Assembly: GCF_017161565.1 (NCBI RefSeq) | Contig: NZ_CP066796.1 | Location: 3,038,001 to 3,102,000 of the forward strand | Length of the DNA: 64,000 nucleotides | Direction of reading: 5' to 3' | DNA from: Erwinia amylovora | GTDB lineage: Bacteria > Pseudomonadota > Gammaproteobacteria > Enterobacterales > Enterobacteriaceae | Shown here: positions 48,394-59,200 of the stretch, piece by piece | Numbering within the stretch: the stretch's first letter is position 1 | How the letters are laid out: each line of letters begins with the position of its first letter | Position numbers and translations under genes: made by a program | Notes under the pieces: generated by a model | The model's input: the letters and a program-made list of their open reading frames with translations, nothing else | Database searches by the model: none | What the model was told of the DNA's origin: nothing

Positions 48394-49442
48394 GCCAGCG
48401 ACCCCTTATTGTAATCAGAATCAGCACCCACCCGTGGTTCCACTCTCGCTCCCAGACGGTTTGCCTCATTGGCCACGGGGGCTGGCGGTATCACAATCTG
48501 CTGATGCACCCGTTGAGTATCCTCGTTCAACCACTCGCCAAGCGTGGCAAGGAAGTAACGTCCGCAGCGTCTGCCCAAATGATAATCTTTATTTAACGAG
48601 GCCACCCGGCTGCCGAGCGCCATGCTGGACAGCGGGTGCGGCGGATAGATTTCAATAATACGTAGCTGACCCGGCGGCTGGTTAATGAAATGCTGGGTCT
48701 GAAGATAGCTCTCTTCATGCAGCTGAATGATGTTGACCAGCGGTTGCAGTGCGCCATCGCTCAACCAGCGTTCCGCCCTTTTTAGCCAGTGTGGCGTCAA
48801 GGTGGTTTGCGGCGGAACGGTACGGATAACGACGATAGTTTCAGCCCCGCGCCGCGCCGCCTCACGCACCGGGATGGCATCGCTGATACCGCCGTCCAGA
48901 TAGCTGACGCCCGCCAGGTTAACGCCGCGACGACAGAAGCCCGGTATGGCGCTGGAAGCCCTGATTAAATCGTGCCAGTTTTCTGAAGTGGGTGCAAAGT
49001 AGCTGGCGCTGTAATCGTCGCTGCGGCAGGCACACATATAAAACTCGCGCCCGGAGGCAAACAGTTTCTCACCGGCTTCAATTGCCAGCGGCAGCTCTTT
49101 GCGTGTGATTTCAATCAGCCAGTCAAGATCGAGCAAGTGCCCACCGCGCACAAAGCGCAGAGGATCAAAAAAACGTTTACTGGTGGTGTAACGCATAATT
49201 ACCCGGCGGGCATAACCTGGCTGTGCGCAGACAAAGGCTGAAAGGTTTTGCGCCCCGGCAGAAGTGCCAAGCATCAGATGAAATGGGTTGAAGTGTGCAC
49301 GTTGAAATTCGTCCAGCACGCCTGCCGTGAAAATACCGCGCTGTCCGCCGCCTTCGCACACCAGGGCAAGCTTGCCTGGCCGGAATCGCTGTAGCCTTAG
49401 CGGCTCGATGTTACCAGGGGTAATCGGAATGTGTATGCCCAA
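48390..49442 (-). CDS. yjjU: Patatin-like phospholipase family protein YjjU
   Basis: The 350-residue protein has the patatin catalytic dyad: the Ser in LGTSAGAQNLS (GxSxG) and the Asp in YLDGGISDAIPV (DGG). The oxyanion glycine loop is ALVCEGGGQRGIFTAGVL. Members hydrolyse phospholipids or acyl esters, but YjjU's substrate is unknown. It overlaps yjjV by 4 nt and lies about 100 nt downstream of ytjA. Confidence 0.92.
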   Translation of the reverse strand: MGIHIPITPGNIEPLRLQRFRPGKLALVCEGGGQRGIFTAGVLDEFQRAHFNPFHLMLGTSAGAQNLSAFVCAQPGYARRVIMRYTTSKRFFDPLRFVRGGHLLDLDWLIEITRKELPLAIEAGEKLFASGREFYMCACRSDDYSASYFAPTSENWHDLIRASSAIPGFCRRGVNLAGVSYLDGGISDAIPVREAARRGAETIVVIRTVPPQTTLTPHWLKRAERWLSDGALQPLVNIIQLHEESYLQTQHFINQPPGQLRIIEIYPPHPLSSMALGSRVASLNKDYHLGRRCGRYFLATLGEWLNEDTQRVHQQIVIPPAPVANEANRLGARVEPRVGADSDYNKGSLA

Positions 49443-49544
49443 GTCAGGTATCCTCTCAGTTACGGCGCGTAAAGAGGATACCCGTCATCATTTACCGCCG
49501 TGGAGCGCTTGCTGCCAACCTTTGCAATGCGCTTGAGCAATTGA

Positions 49545-49706
49545 TTATAGCTTCTTACGGCCGGTGAACAGGCTGATCAGGAAGATAACGATACCGACAA
49601 CGAAGACAACTTTAGCTGCCCATGCTGCTGTACCCGCCAGCCCCCCAAAACCTAATGCCGCTGCAATCAACGCAATAACCAGGAAGATAATACCCCAACG
49701 AAACAT
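49545..49706 (-). CDS. ytjA: Small membrane protein YtjA (DUF1328)
   Basis: A 53-codon gene reading [20 protein letters not shown], then [15 protein letters not shown] and a second hydrophobic helix ending TGRKKL. This is the DUF1328 family of two-helix membrane proteins, and E. coli ytjA is in the same place next to osmY. A perfect AAGGAGGGGC lies just before the ATG. Function unknown; expression in E. coli is stress-related. Confidence 0.93.
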   Translation of the reverse strand: MFRWGIIFLVIALIAAALGFGGLAGTAAWAAKVVFVVGIVIFLISLFTGRKKL

Positions 49707-49828
49707 AAGCCCCTCCTTACCTGTAGTGAAATCGGACTATTGCTTAGCGTCCGGCTGGCCTGAATTTGGCCGGACTATTTCTTAACGGGTGGTACGGGTA
49801 GCGACCCCGGTATGGGGCCGCCAACCGG

Positions 49829-50443
49829 TTACGGCTTCACGCTCAGATCGTTTTTAACGCTTTTCACGCCGTCAATGGCTTTAGCAATGCCTTCGGCACG
49901 TTCAGACTGCGCCTGAGTTTTTACCGAACCGCTTAGCTGTACGACACCATTAGTGGTTTCGACCTTCACATGGCGTGACGGTACGATGTCGTCCGCTAAC
50001 AGTTTAGCTTTGATTTCGCTGGTGGTTGCCGTGTCGCCGGCATAACCGCTCACGCTCTGTTTGGTGCTGTCTTTCACATGCAGTTTGTCGCTAACGGACT
50101 TCACGCCTTCGACTTTCTTCGCTACCGCTACTGCTTTTTCTGCCTGATCCTGCGTAGCCACGAAGCCGTTAAGCGTTACCACGCCGCTGTGGGTCTCAAC
50201 AGAGATATCGGTGCTTTTGATCGCTTCGTCATCAACCAGCGCCGCCTTCACCTTAGCGGTAACGCCGCTGTCATCCATATAGCCGCCAACTTTTTTCATC
50301 GAGCTGTCGAGCTTGGCGCCTGCACTGTCCGCGCTGGTCTGCGCTTTATTGGTCAACGATTCGTCTGCCAGAGCAGAACCGCTTACCAGTACAGAACCTA
50401 CCATTACTGCCATCAGAGTTTTTGCAATGTTAGTCTTCATCAT
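49829..50443 (-). CDS. osmY: Osmotically inducible periplasmic protein OsmY
   Basis: OsmY is a periplasmic protein with two BON domains, induced by high osmolarity and stationary phase, with a chaperone-like role in outer-membrane maintenance. The 204-residue product has a signal peptide ([18 protein letters not shown]) and two BON repeats, each with the pattern [12 protein letters not shown]...[18 protein letters not shown] and [13 protein letters not shown]...[16 protein letters not shown] chose the ATG at 50443, which follows AAGGAAC; the frame is open nine codons upstream. It lies next to prfC, as in E. coli. Confidence 0.94.
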   Translation of the reverse strand: MMKTNIAKTLMAVMVGSVLVSGSALADESLTNKAQTSADSAGAKLDSSMKKVGGYMDDSGVTAKVKAALVDDEAIKSTDISVETHSGVVTLNGFVATQDQAEKAVAVAKKVEGVKSVSDKLHVKDSTKQSVSGYAGDTATTSEIKAKLLADDIVPSRHVKVETTNGVVQLSGSVKTQAQSERAEGIAKAIDGVKSVKNDLSVKP

Positions 50444-50716
50444 CGATTTGTTCCTTTTGTCTTGGTTCACTCACAACGGTGAGTTTTTCAGCCACAAACG
50501 ACGTGACTGTAGGGGTCGGCATGGTGCTATCGCCTGTGAACGTTGCAGCAACCGCGCCGCATATTTTCGTCCTGTGGCAATGAATATAGTTGGTAATCAG
50601 GATTTCACCGGAAACGGTAGAGCGATTGATTGATAAAGCAGCAAAAAACAGGTTTTTAGGAGCAGTCTGTAAGCGGGCGGACCAGGGAGGCCCGCCGCCG
50701 TCGGCATAAAGCGAGA

Positions 50717-52306
50717 TTAATGCTCGCGGGTTTTGCGGAACGTCACGTCAGGATAACGCTCCTGAGTGATGTTCAGGTTGACCATTGTCGGGGCGATGTA
50801 GGTCAGGTTATCACCGCCGTCAAGAGCCAGGTTAATCTCATTTTTACGCTGGAATTCGTCAAACTTCTTCACATCGTCGCATTCAACCCAGCGGGCGGTA
50901 GAGACGTTGATGGCTTCGTAAATCGCCTCAACGTTGTATTCACTTTTCAGCCGCGCCACCACCACATCAAACTGCAGCACCCCCACCGCGCCAACGATCA
51001 AATCGTTGTTATGCACCGGACGAAACACCTGTACAGCGCCCTCTTCCGACAACTGTACCAGCCCTTTCAGCAGCTGTTTTTGCTTCAGCGGGTCGCGCAG
51101 ACGAATGCGGCGGAACAGTTCCGGCGCGAAGTTCGGAATGCCGGTGAACTTCATATTCTCGCCCTGGGTGAAGGTGTCGCCGATCTGGATAGTCCCGTGG
51201 TTATGCAGGCCGATAATGTCGCCGGGATACGCCTCTTCAACGTGTGATCGGTCACCGGCCATAAAGGTCAGCGCATCGGCAATCACCACGTCTTTACCGG
51301 TACGTACCTGGCGCAGCTTCATGCCTTTTTCGTACTTACCGGATACCACGCGCATAAACGCCACGCGGTCACGGTGTTTCGGGTCCATATTAGCCTGGAT
51401 CTTAAACACAAAACCGCTGAATTTCTCATCGCCAGCGGAAACGGTACGCAGATCGGTGTCACGCGGCATCGGCGACGGCGCCCACTCCACCAGCCCGTCC
51501 AGCATATGGTCAACGCCAAAATTACCCAGCGCCGTACCAAAAAAAACCGGGCTTAGCTTGCCTTTGAGGAACGCGTCACGGTCGAATTCGTGCGAGGCCC
51601 CCTGCACCAGCTCCAGCTCGTCGCGCAGCTGCGCGGCGAGGTCTTCACCGATGGCCGCATCCAGCTCCGGGTTATCCAGCCCTTTGACAATGCGCACTTC
51701 CTGAATGGTATGGCCCTTACCGGACTGATACAGGTAGGTTTCATCTTTATACAGATGGTAAACGCCTTTAAACAGCTTGCCGCAGCCAACCGGCCAGGTG
51801 ATGGGCGCACAGGCGATTTTCAGCTCGCTTTCCACTTCATCCATGACCTCCATCGGGTCGCGGATATCGCGATCCAGCTTGTTCATAAAGGTCAGGATCG
51901 GCGTGTCACGCAGACGGGTGACCTCCATCAGCTTGCGGGTGCGATCCTCAACGCCTTTTGCCGCGTCAATCACCATCAGACAGCAGTCCACCGCCGTCAG
52001 GGTACGGTAGGTATCTTCAGAGAAGTCTTCGTGCCCCGGGGTATCCAACAGGTTTACCAGACTGCCGCGATAGGGAAACTGCATCACTGAAGTGGTGATG
52101 GAGATGCCACGCTGCTTCTCCATTTCCATCCAGTCAGATTTGGCATGCTGGCTGGAGCCACGGCCTTTTACCGTACCGGCGGTTTGGATTGCCTGCCCGA
52201 ACAGCAGCACTTTTTCGGTGATGGTGGTTTTACCGGCATCCGGATGAGAAATGATGGCAAAAGTGCGGCGGCGCTCTATTTCAAAGGCTTTTACTAACTC
52301 TGTCAT
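50717..52306 (-). CDS. prfC: Peptide chain release factor 3
   Basis: RF3 is a GTPase that removes RF1 and RF2 from the ribosome after termination. The 529 residues equal E. coli RF3. The G1 motif is [14 protein letters not shown]2 lies in [12 protein letters not shown]3 in [14 protein letters not shown] and G4 in FMNKLDRD. Domains II and III follow ([23 protein letters not shown]). This is the last gene in the window whose neighbours follow E. coli; the accessory region starts directly upstream of it. Confidence 0.97.
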   Translation of the reverse strand: MTELVKAFEIERRRTFAIISHPDAGKTTITEKVLLFGQAIQTAGTVKGRGSSQHAKSDWMEMEKQRGISITTSVMQFPYRGSLVNLLDTPGHEDFSEDTYRTLTAVDCCLMVIDAAKGVEDRTRKLMEVTRLRDTPILTFMNKLDRDIRDPMEVMDEVESELKIACAPITWPVGCGKLFKGVYHLYKDETYLYQSGKGHTIQEVRIVKGLDNPELDAAIGEDLAAQLRDELELVQGASHEFDRDAFLKGKLSPVFFGTALGNFGVDHMLDGLVEWAPSPMPRDTDLRTVSAGDEKFSGFVFKIQANMDPKHRDRVAFMRVVSGKYEKGMKLRQVRTGKDVVIADALTFMAGDRSHVEEAYPGDIIGLHNHGTIQIGDTFTQGENMKFTGIPNFAPELFRRIRLRDPLKQKQLLKGLVQLSEEGAVQVFRPVHNNDLIVGAVGVLQFDVVVARLKSEYNVEAIYEAINVSTARWVECDDVKKFDEFQRKNEINLALDGGDNLTYIAPTMVNLNITQERYPDVTFRKTREH

Positions 52307-52642
52307 TCTGTAACCCTGAATTATGTACTCAAGCGTGTACTCATATTGGTTTTAGCTAAGCAGTTTAACAAACATAAGTCGATCCAGATACTGCGCCCCT
52401 ATGCTCTCCATTGCGATGACGGATCGTCGGTATCGAATCCTTATGGTGGCAGCGTATCGTGACGATGACATGGCCGAGAGCGGTCACGATGAACAGGTAA
52501 GATCGTCAGCCCTGCTGTGCTCTCATCCCACCGTGCTAACGCCACAAGAGGGCTTCCCCCTCGCGTTGAGGCCATCATACCTGACGCTGCTGCTGAAAAT
52601 CTTGACTACACTCAGAGATGTAATAAGATCGGCGATGTTCTG
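52307..52642. other. Intergenic region between prfC and the second acyltransferase gene
   Basis: The 336 nt should contain the promoters of both divergent genes. No gene is supported. It marks the junction between the conserved backbone and the accessory region. Confidence 0.5.
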
Positions 52643-53782
52643 ATGAAGAATGGTTCACTTCAAAACCCCACCCAAAAACAACTGATTATCCTGGACAAGA
52701 TATTGAAATCACTTAATATTAATTATATGGAGCGCCTGGATCACCTACGTTTTTTTGCCGCCGTGTTGCTTATGCTACATCATTTTCGCGGAGACATTAA
52801 CTGGGACGGGACATACTCTGTTAACGCATTTTTCAGACTGTGGCTGGAAAATGGATCGAGCGGCGTGTCATTTTTCTTAGTTCTTACCGGTTTTCTTTTT
52901 TGCCTGATAAGCAACTGCGGTGAAAACAAAATACGTTATTCGGGCTACATCTATAACAGAATACTAAGGATATTCCCGCTTTTAGTTTTTCTTGTATTTA
53001 TTTTGATCTGCTGTAGCAGGCAGCAGTCTACGCCCATGGACATATTCAGGGTGTTAACGTTACAGCTTAATACCGGTAACTCATATACTGGATGGGGTCA
53101 CGAATTCTATCCTTCCGGACCAATATGGACTATTGCCGTAGAGTTTCAGTTTTACCTGATATTCCCTTTTCTTGCTTTATTCTTAAACAAATACGGGCCA
53201 AAGTATTTAGCTGGCTTAGTGGTATTAATGATTGCCACCAGATTTAATATAGCCGTTCTTAAGGGGGGCGATATATATTACAATATGTATCACACCATGA
53301 TTGGCAGACTTGACCAGTTTGCACTTGGGATGCTGGCCGCTTACGCCTATAGAAATGGCTCGTTGTCATTCTTATCACGCTGGATATATCAAATACCATT
53401 TTTATTGTTTTCATTGACTTCTTTGACATGTCTTTTTTTATTTAAAAAGACAACAACTGGATTTAGCGCATTTTCATTCCCTATCGAGGCCCTCTGCTGG
53501 TCTGTTGTTGTGGTTTGCTATCTGACGGCGAAATTACCCGAGTGTAAAAGGATCAGCGAATCTCTGTCTAAGTTGGGGATGATTAGCTTTTCTATGTATC
53601 TCCTCCACCTCCCGGTGGGTCGCATGATAAATGAGCTTACAGGATGGGACAACCCCACCACCGTCTCTTTATCTATCGCTGAGTCAGCGGTCAGGGTGCC
53701 GTTAATCATAATCGCATCTTTTTTTACATTTTATATGATAGAAAAGCCGTTTATGGGACTGAGAGTTAAATACACTAAGTGA
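52643..53782 (+). CDS. Acyltransferase 3 family membrane protein
   Basis: The 379-residue protein has the family core MERLDHLRFFAAVLLMLHHF, with the catalytic Arg and His, and about ten membrane helices. GMISFSMYLLHLPVG near the C-terminus is the matching family signature. It probably acylates a surface polysaccharide. The ATG at 52643 gives a 31-residue N-terminal extension; the ATG at 52737 is an alternative start right at the core. It is clearly richer in A+T than prfC and shares no close similarity with the acyltransferase at 11067 beyond family motifs, so the two are not a recent duplication. Confidence 0.83.
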   Translation: MKNGSLQNPTQKQLIILDKILKSLNINYMERLDHLRFFAAVLLMLHHFRGDINWDGTYSVNAFFRLWLENGSSGVSFFLVLTGFLFCLISNCGENKIRYSGYIYNRILRIFPLLVFLVFILICCSRQQSTPMDIFRVLTLQLNTGNSYTGWGHEFYPSGPIWTIAVEFQFYLIFPFLALFLNKYGPKYLAGLVVLMIATRFNIAVLKGGDIYYNMYHTMIGRLDQFALGMLAAYAYRNGSLSFLSRWIYQIPFLLFSLTSLTCLFLFKKTTTGFSAFSFPIEALCWSVVVVCYLTAKLPECKRISESLSKLGMISFSMYLLHLPVGRMINELTGWDNPTTVSLSIAESAVRVPLIIIASFFTFYMIEKPFMGLRVKYTK

Positions 53783-54226
53783 ATAATATTTATTTCACAC
53801 AGGATGCGATAACAAACTCCCCACAGACATCATTTTTGTAACTGTTATGACTTACGTTAATTAACCAGCTATAAACTTGCTGTCTGCCCGCATTATAGTC
53901 CTTCTTTTGTCTGAATATGATGAACCGTTTTTAACCAATCAACACCCACCAGCCCGTCAAATAGCAATGAGGATAATGACGAATGAGTGCGAATAATTAA
54001 GAGCAAGCTTTCTCCTGTTGCACGGAATCAAAGCACAGTTTGTAGGGTGGCGAGATATGAAATTTCTATAAATGGGAAAAATCATAAACAGAAAATGTTG
54101 TCTGGATAAGCAATAATGGTAAAAGCGCGGCGGCAGGCCATCTCTGGCATAAAAGGAGCATTTGATATCATGATGCTTGCGGGCGCTTAATAAATCGAAA
54201 GACCGCGATGCGCCGCATTAATGCAC
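53783..54226. other. A+T-rich intergenic region
   Basis: About 440 nt between convergent genes. A short frame with a good Shine-Dalgarno sequence (AAAGGAGC before 54171) encodes only six residues and is not credible as a gene. I see no RNA gene or repeat. Confidence 0.45.
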
Positions 54227-54871
54227 TTACAGCGGCCATGTTAACTGCGATCGCGCGGTTTCGCATGCCTCACGGCAGCAGCAGCCCACAAGATGATCGT
54301 TCACCATTCCCAGCGCCTGCATCAGTGAATAGGCGGTTACCGGCCCTACCCACGTCCAGCCGCGTTTCTTCAACGCCTGCGACATCGCCAGCGCCTGTGG
54401 TGAGGTTTTGTGCGTCTGCCAGTAGTCAAGATCGATCGGCGCCGGGCGATCCTCTGCTGCGGGGGCAAACTGCCAGAACCAGGCGGCCAGTGAGCCCGCC
54501 TCCTGCTCCAGCGCCAGCGCACGGCGCGCATTATTTATCGTCGAGCAAATTTTAGCCCGATTACGCACGATGCCTTTATCCGCCATCAGCCGCGCCACAT
54601 TGTTGTCGTCGTAGCGCGCAACGCGCCGATAGTCGAAGCCATCAAAGACGCGGCGAAAATGTTCACGCTTGTGAAAAATCATCTGCCACGACATGCCGGC
54701 GTGAAAGCCCTCCAGACAGACTTTTTCAAACAGCAGACGGTCGTCCACCACCGGCCTGCCCCACTCATTATCATGATAGTCGGGCATTGACGGCTGCCAG
54801 TAACAGCAGGGACGCCCGTCAGCGCTGAGGATCAATCCCGGCGGCTGTCGTTCTGAGCTTTTTTTTTCCAT
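54227..54871 (-). CDS. tag: DNA-3-methyladenine glycosylase I (Tag-like)
   Basis: Tag removes 3-methyladenine from alkylated DNA. The 214-residue protein has the helix-hairpin-helix superfamily features of this group: CYWQPSMPDYHDNEWGRPVVDDR, the catalytic-pocket segment CLEGFHAGMSWQMIFHKRE, the helix GIVRNRAKICSTINNAR, and the zinc-binding tail ALGMVNDHLVGCCC. The ATG at 54871 begins MEKKSSERQ; the longer upstream frame is the 3' end of the next gene in another frame. It follows the ADP-ribosylglycohydrolase gene by 61 nt and may be co-transcribed with it. Confidence 0.88.
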   Translation of the reverse strand: MEKKSSERQPPGLILSADGRPCCYWQPSMPDYHDNEWGRPVVDDRLLFEKVCLEGFHAGMSWQMIFHKREHFRRVFDGFDYRRVARYDDNNVARLMADKGIVRNRAKICSTINNARRALALEQEAGSLAAWFWQFAPAAEDRPAPIDLDYWQTHKTSPQALAMSQALKKRGWTWVGPVTAYSLMQALGMVNDHLVGCCCREACETARSQLTWPL

Positions 54872-54932
54872 TCTCGTCTCCGGTGCGTCAGCTGGGGGTA
54901 AAGCAAACAAGGCAGCAACTGAGAAAAATGCG

Positions 54933-56027
54933 CTATGCCACCGGGGCGGTTTCATACAGCCGCTGCGCCAGCTGGGCGATGCGCGGCTCTTCGACCAGTT
55001 TTTCCCGCCAGCCCGCCGGGATGGCATCGTAGCCGTAAAGCGCCCCGGCAATCTGCCCGGCGGTGGCGGCCACGCTGTCGGCATCGTCGGCCAGATTGGC
55101 CGCCAGCAGCACCGCGTCACGGAAATTATCGGTGTGCCATATCGCCCACATCGCCGCTTCAAGCGTATCAATCACATAGCCGCTGGAGCGGATCTGCGCG
55201 CGGGATTTCTGCCGATATTCCCCGGCATTGATCAGCGCGGTGCGCGCATTGAACGGACACAGCGCCGGAGCCATTGCGGTGTGCTTATCTGCGCCGTTCA
55301 GCAATAAACAGAGCACCCGCGCCAGCAGGCGGCTGGCATCCAGCGACTCCGTTGCGCCGTGAGTCGCACGCCCCTGCTGTTCTGCATCATGCAGGGTACG
55401 CAGCAGGGAGTGACGCTGAAAAATCGCCGCCGGAGCCAGACGGATAATCGCCGCATTGCCCGCGCTATGGGGATCGGTATTGCCAAACCAGTCAGCCCCC
55501 TGAAGCAGATACTGCTCCAGCGCATGGCGGGTAGCGTTGCCGATATCAAAGCAGATGCCGTTGGCGCTGTTTACCCCGTGCCGATACCAGTTAACCAGCC
55601 GGTTGCGAAACCCGGTCAGATCAAGCCTGGCGTGGTGAAGATAGGTTTCCGCCAGGCACAGCGCCATTGAAGTGTCATCGGTCCATTCGCCCGCCTTAAG
55701 CTGGAACGGGCCGCCGCCGACCATATCGCTAACGAACTGCTGGTCACGCGGCTGAAACTCCAGGGTGGTGCCCACCGCATCCGCTACCGCCAACCCGACC
55801 AGCGCCCCTTTGGCGCGATCTAGCCGCTGCTGTTCGCTGCCCTGCTGCTGCGGATGGCGCAACCACTGTGGGAGCGGGCTTTGCTCATTCAGCCAGCGGG
55901 CATAATCAACGTGCACATCGCGGCCCTGTGCGAGATCTTGCTGATACTCGCTGGGGCAGTACTGACGGTAATGGTTGAAGACATAGCCGTTGAGCAGTGG
56001 ATAAGGCTGACGCAGATCGATGGGCAT
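54933..56027 (-). CDS. ADP-ribosylglycohydrolase family protein
   Basis: Members of this family (DraG, ARH) hydrolyse ADP-ribose from modified proteins, nucleic acids or small molecules with two Mg2+. The 364-residue product has a ~70-residue N-terminal extension and then the catalytic fold: RAKGALVGLAVADAVGTTLEF, the metal-binding GEWTDDTSMALCLAE, and the C-terminal metal site LADDADSVAATAGQIAGALYGY. The ATG at 56027 is preceded by AGAGAG. It heads a possible two-gene unit with tag. Its substrate is unknown. Whether its placement 178 nt downstream of a large toxin-like gene is meaningful cannot be told from sequence. Confidence 0.87.
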   Translation of the reverse strand: MPIDLRQPYPLLNGYVFNHYRQYCPSEYQQDLAQGRDVHVDYARWLNEQSPLPQWLRHPQQQGSEQQRLDRAKGALVGLAVADAVGTTLEFQPRDQQFVSDMVGGGPFQLKAGEWTDDTSMALCLAETYLHHARLDLTGFRNRLVNWYRHGVNSANGICFDIGNATRHALEQYLLQGADWFGNTDPHSAGNAAIIRLAPAAIFQRHSLLRTLHDAEQQGRATHGATESLDASRLLARVLCLLLNGADKHTAMAPALCPFNARTALINAGEYRQKSRAQIRSSGYVIDTLEAAMWAIWHTDNFRDAVLLAANLADDADSVAATAGQIAGALYGYDAIPAGWREKLVEEPRIAQLAQRLYETAPVA

Positions 56028-56205
56028 AACTCTCTTCTTATCTGAGGAGGGACGGAAGCCGGGCGAAAAGCAGGCTGAGTTGTACAACAGGCGGCGCAAA
56101 CAGAGTACCCTGATGCGACGAGCGTATCCGCCGCACCGGGTAATACATATTCTAACAGTCAGTCAGGGCGTTGCACATACCCGACCAGAGAGTAGCGCGC
56201 AATGA

Positions 56206-59200
56206 TTATAAGGCAAGCAGCTTCATTCCTCGCTCATTTATAATGAAGTCTATCATCGCATCAAGGCGTTCAAACCGCTCGCTGGCAACCCCCTGCCACT
56301 TGTTTTCGTTTGTGTCCAGGTAGAACTTATTATCCTCACCTGATTCGATGGGGATATCCTGAATAACTGAGTCCCTGTTCATATAGGTCAGTACATTTTT
56401 ATTACCTTTCCTGCAAATAGCAAAATGGCCAGGTTTTTTCAAAGTGTTTCTTATCCGAGGAATTGTCACCCAGCCGGGCGGATTAACTACCGCCATTTCA
56501 AGCAAGATATCCCCTTGTAGCACATTCCCCCTACATGATTGAATAGAATTACAAACTTCGCCAGGATCTTTAAATATCCCTCCCGCTTCATTCTGTGGGA
56601 TGTCTCTGACCCTGGTCCCTACCGCTCTGTTTAATTCAGCCACGCCCGGTATATTAAAGAAGGTATTTGAATGGGTATTACCCACCAAAGCAATCCATTT
56701 ATTTTGGTGGTGCAGCTGATATTTATTTATCAGTAAATGAGAGTAGTAATTCATTAATTTCACTCTGTTAGTCCCGGCCTGACCTGGCTTCAAACCATAA
56801 TAACTGACAAATGAGTCGATAGCCGTGATGCGGATATGTCTCTGCTGTACGGCTTTAATCAGCCCCATAAATGAATATTTGCCCTCATAGTCGGTAGCAT
56901 AATCACGATCCAACTGTATGATGAAACGTTGCAGATTGTCCGTCATTTTCCCCGTTACTAAGTAATTATCCAAATCGGCCTGGTGCATATCCTTCTGCAG
57001 ATGTTCCATGAAAATCGTTCTGACGCCGTTTTCATAGAGTCGATCTATATTGTCGACAATGAATTTTTTACTCGCTATCGAAGAGTGAGATTCCCCGATA
57101 ACAATGCCACCTGCTTTATCATATATTTTTTTTAAAACATCTTTCGGCTCATCCGTTGAGGCAATGGTGGGAATATCACATTTATTGAAATTGCCCGCTT
57201 CCCTTTTAAAAAATTCTTCGGCATCCAGCAGCATATCATCTGTTATTTTTCTGAACTTATCGACGACATCCTGCTGTGATGGCCTCAAGCCATGAAAGTA
57301 ATAGTCTCTATCCTGCAATGTTTTTTTATCCATCACTTGAATAGTTTCTCTCATCTCTTCGGGTATATCATAAGAGTGATAATCAGCAAATGATAACCTT
57401 CTCATCGCAGAATGCAGCTCTGAAACGTCTTTACTGACTCCGGCACATTCACTCATATTCTCTTCCGGCGTGGTGAAGTGATATGCCCCTTTTTGTCTGC
57501 TGACGGTAACTTCTGCTATTCTTCTAGTGATAACATTTCCCGAAAATAAGCCCGTTTTGGGTCTTATGACTGAAAGGATGTCATCCGGTTTATTTTTGTG
57601 TTCATTCTTCAGTCTGAAGTAGACATTCTCATATTTTATATAAATCTTTCGATCTGCATCAATATACAGCCCTGGGTGAGAATCTGCGGGTCTGATATAG
57701 GGGATATCATGTATTGTGACTCCCCAGCGCTTATTTTCTTTGAAAGCATTTTCAAGTTTGGGGGACAAACGTATGCAGTGCCCGGTGGGTGCGCGCCGTG
57801 ACCGGCAGGTTGTATACTTCACGTCCATTATTTTATCTTCATCGACTTTATAATAAACGTCATCAAAACGGGCAAGCTTGATATCATTTTTACCGTCAAC
57901 GTGCCACAACCACTCCTGCCCTCCGGGACGAACCCGATAAAATTGCCCATTAATTTTTAATGCGTGCGTAATTTGATGTGTAAACGCATCGATATATCTG
58001 TATACGCCTTTACCATCAGAAGTCAGCGTAAGAAGATTATCGCGATTTAATGGAGTTACATCACCCAGTGTATATTCAAGGTTATTTTCAGCATAGTCAC
58101 TCTCAACAGGATATTTCATAGCGATTTGATGAAGCTGTTCGCCTTCGAGATGATAATGTATTCCGAATGCTTCTCCCGTTTCAGGGTTAAACCGCACATA
58201 AACGTTCTGCCCATTATTATTCACGATACTTTTAAGAGGTATTCTTAATTCCGTACCGGGTACCAAAGCCATTAGTGCTTCATCTGCTGGTGCAAGTTGC
58301 CTGCTACCGATAGCGTTCGATGGAGTGATCCTGGCAGCCAGGTCAGCCGTATTTTTATCGGAAGCCAGCAGTACCTTGATTTTCGCACTAAAACTCCTGC
58401 TGGCGGTCGACAGCAGTTCAAAACCTGGATCGATGCTTCTGAGTGCTGTTTTTCCTAATATGGCCATTTCGCCGATGCTGGGCAGGCTGACATGCTTAAG
58501 CGTATTTTTAACCGCCAATGCGATCCCCGCTTTGCCTACAGTAGCGATGCCATGACGGATGCCGGTTGAAAGGCTGATAGCAAAACGCCCGCTAAGATTT
58601 GTCGCAATACCGACTCCGGGCGTCAGTGATAATGCATCCATCAGGCATGAAGGTAAAGCCTGAGCAGGCTCGTTTTTTACTATTCCATCAATACAGTCAT
58701 ATAAAGGGATAATATGCTTGAGCACGTTCCACATACTTATAAAATCTGATTGATCGTTACCCGATTCATAAAGAGAATGATAAAGATTCTCACGATGCTT
58801 TGCGCTTAAAAAATTAACGAGAAATTCAATATTACCCTCTCTGGCTACAACTGTGTTGAGAACGGATTTTATTGAAAAGAAAAAAGTGTCATGATTGCTT
58901 TTTAACTCATTACCAACGACCCGGCAGTTAGCTGCGAATTTGTTGTAATCTAAAATTCCGGCACTGATGAATTTAAGGATATCACGATCAACCCTGATAA
59001 CCTTATACCCTCCTGCCGTTTCGATTTGTTCCACCAGCGCGTATATTCTCTCTTCAGCTGCCTGCATAACGGAAATAAGCTCGGTTTTCTCCAGGGAAAC
59101 TTTTATATCCATATCTCTTACCGGCCTGATTGAGAGGCCCCGCGGCTTATCTGTATGCATACTAAAATCAACCGGACACATGATGGACTCTTTAGCCGTA

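Noticed and set aside
50934..51704. Plus-strand frame of 256 codons opposite prfC
   Set aside because: Antisense shadow of prfC with a Ser/Arg-rich random composition.
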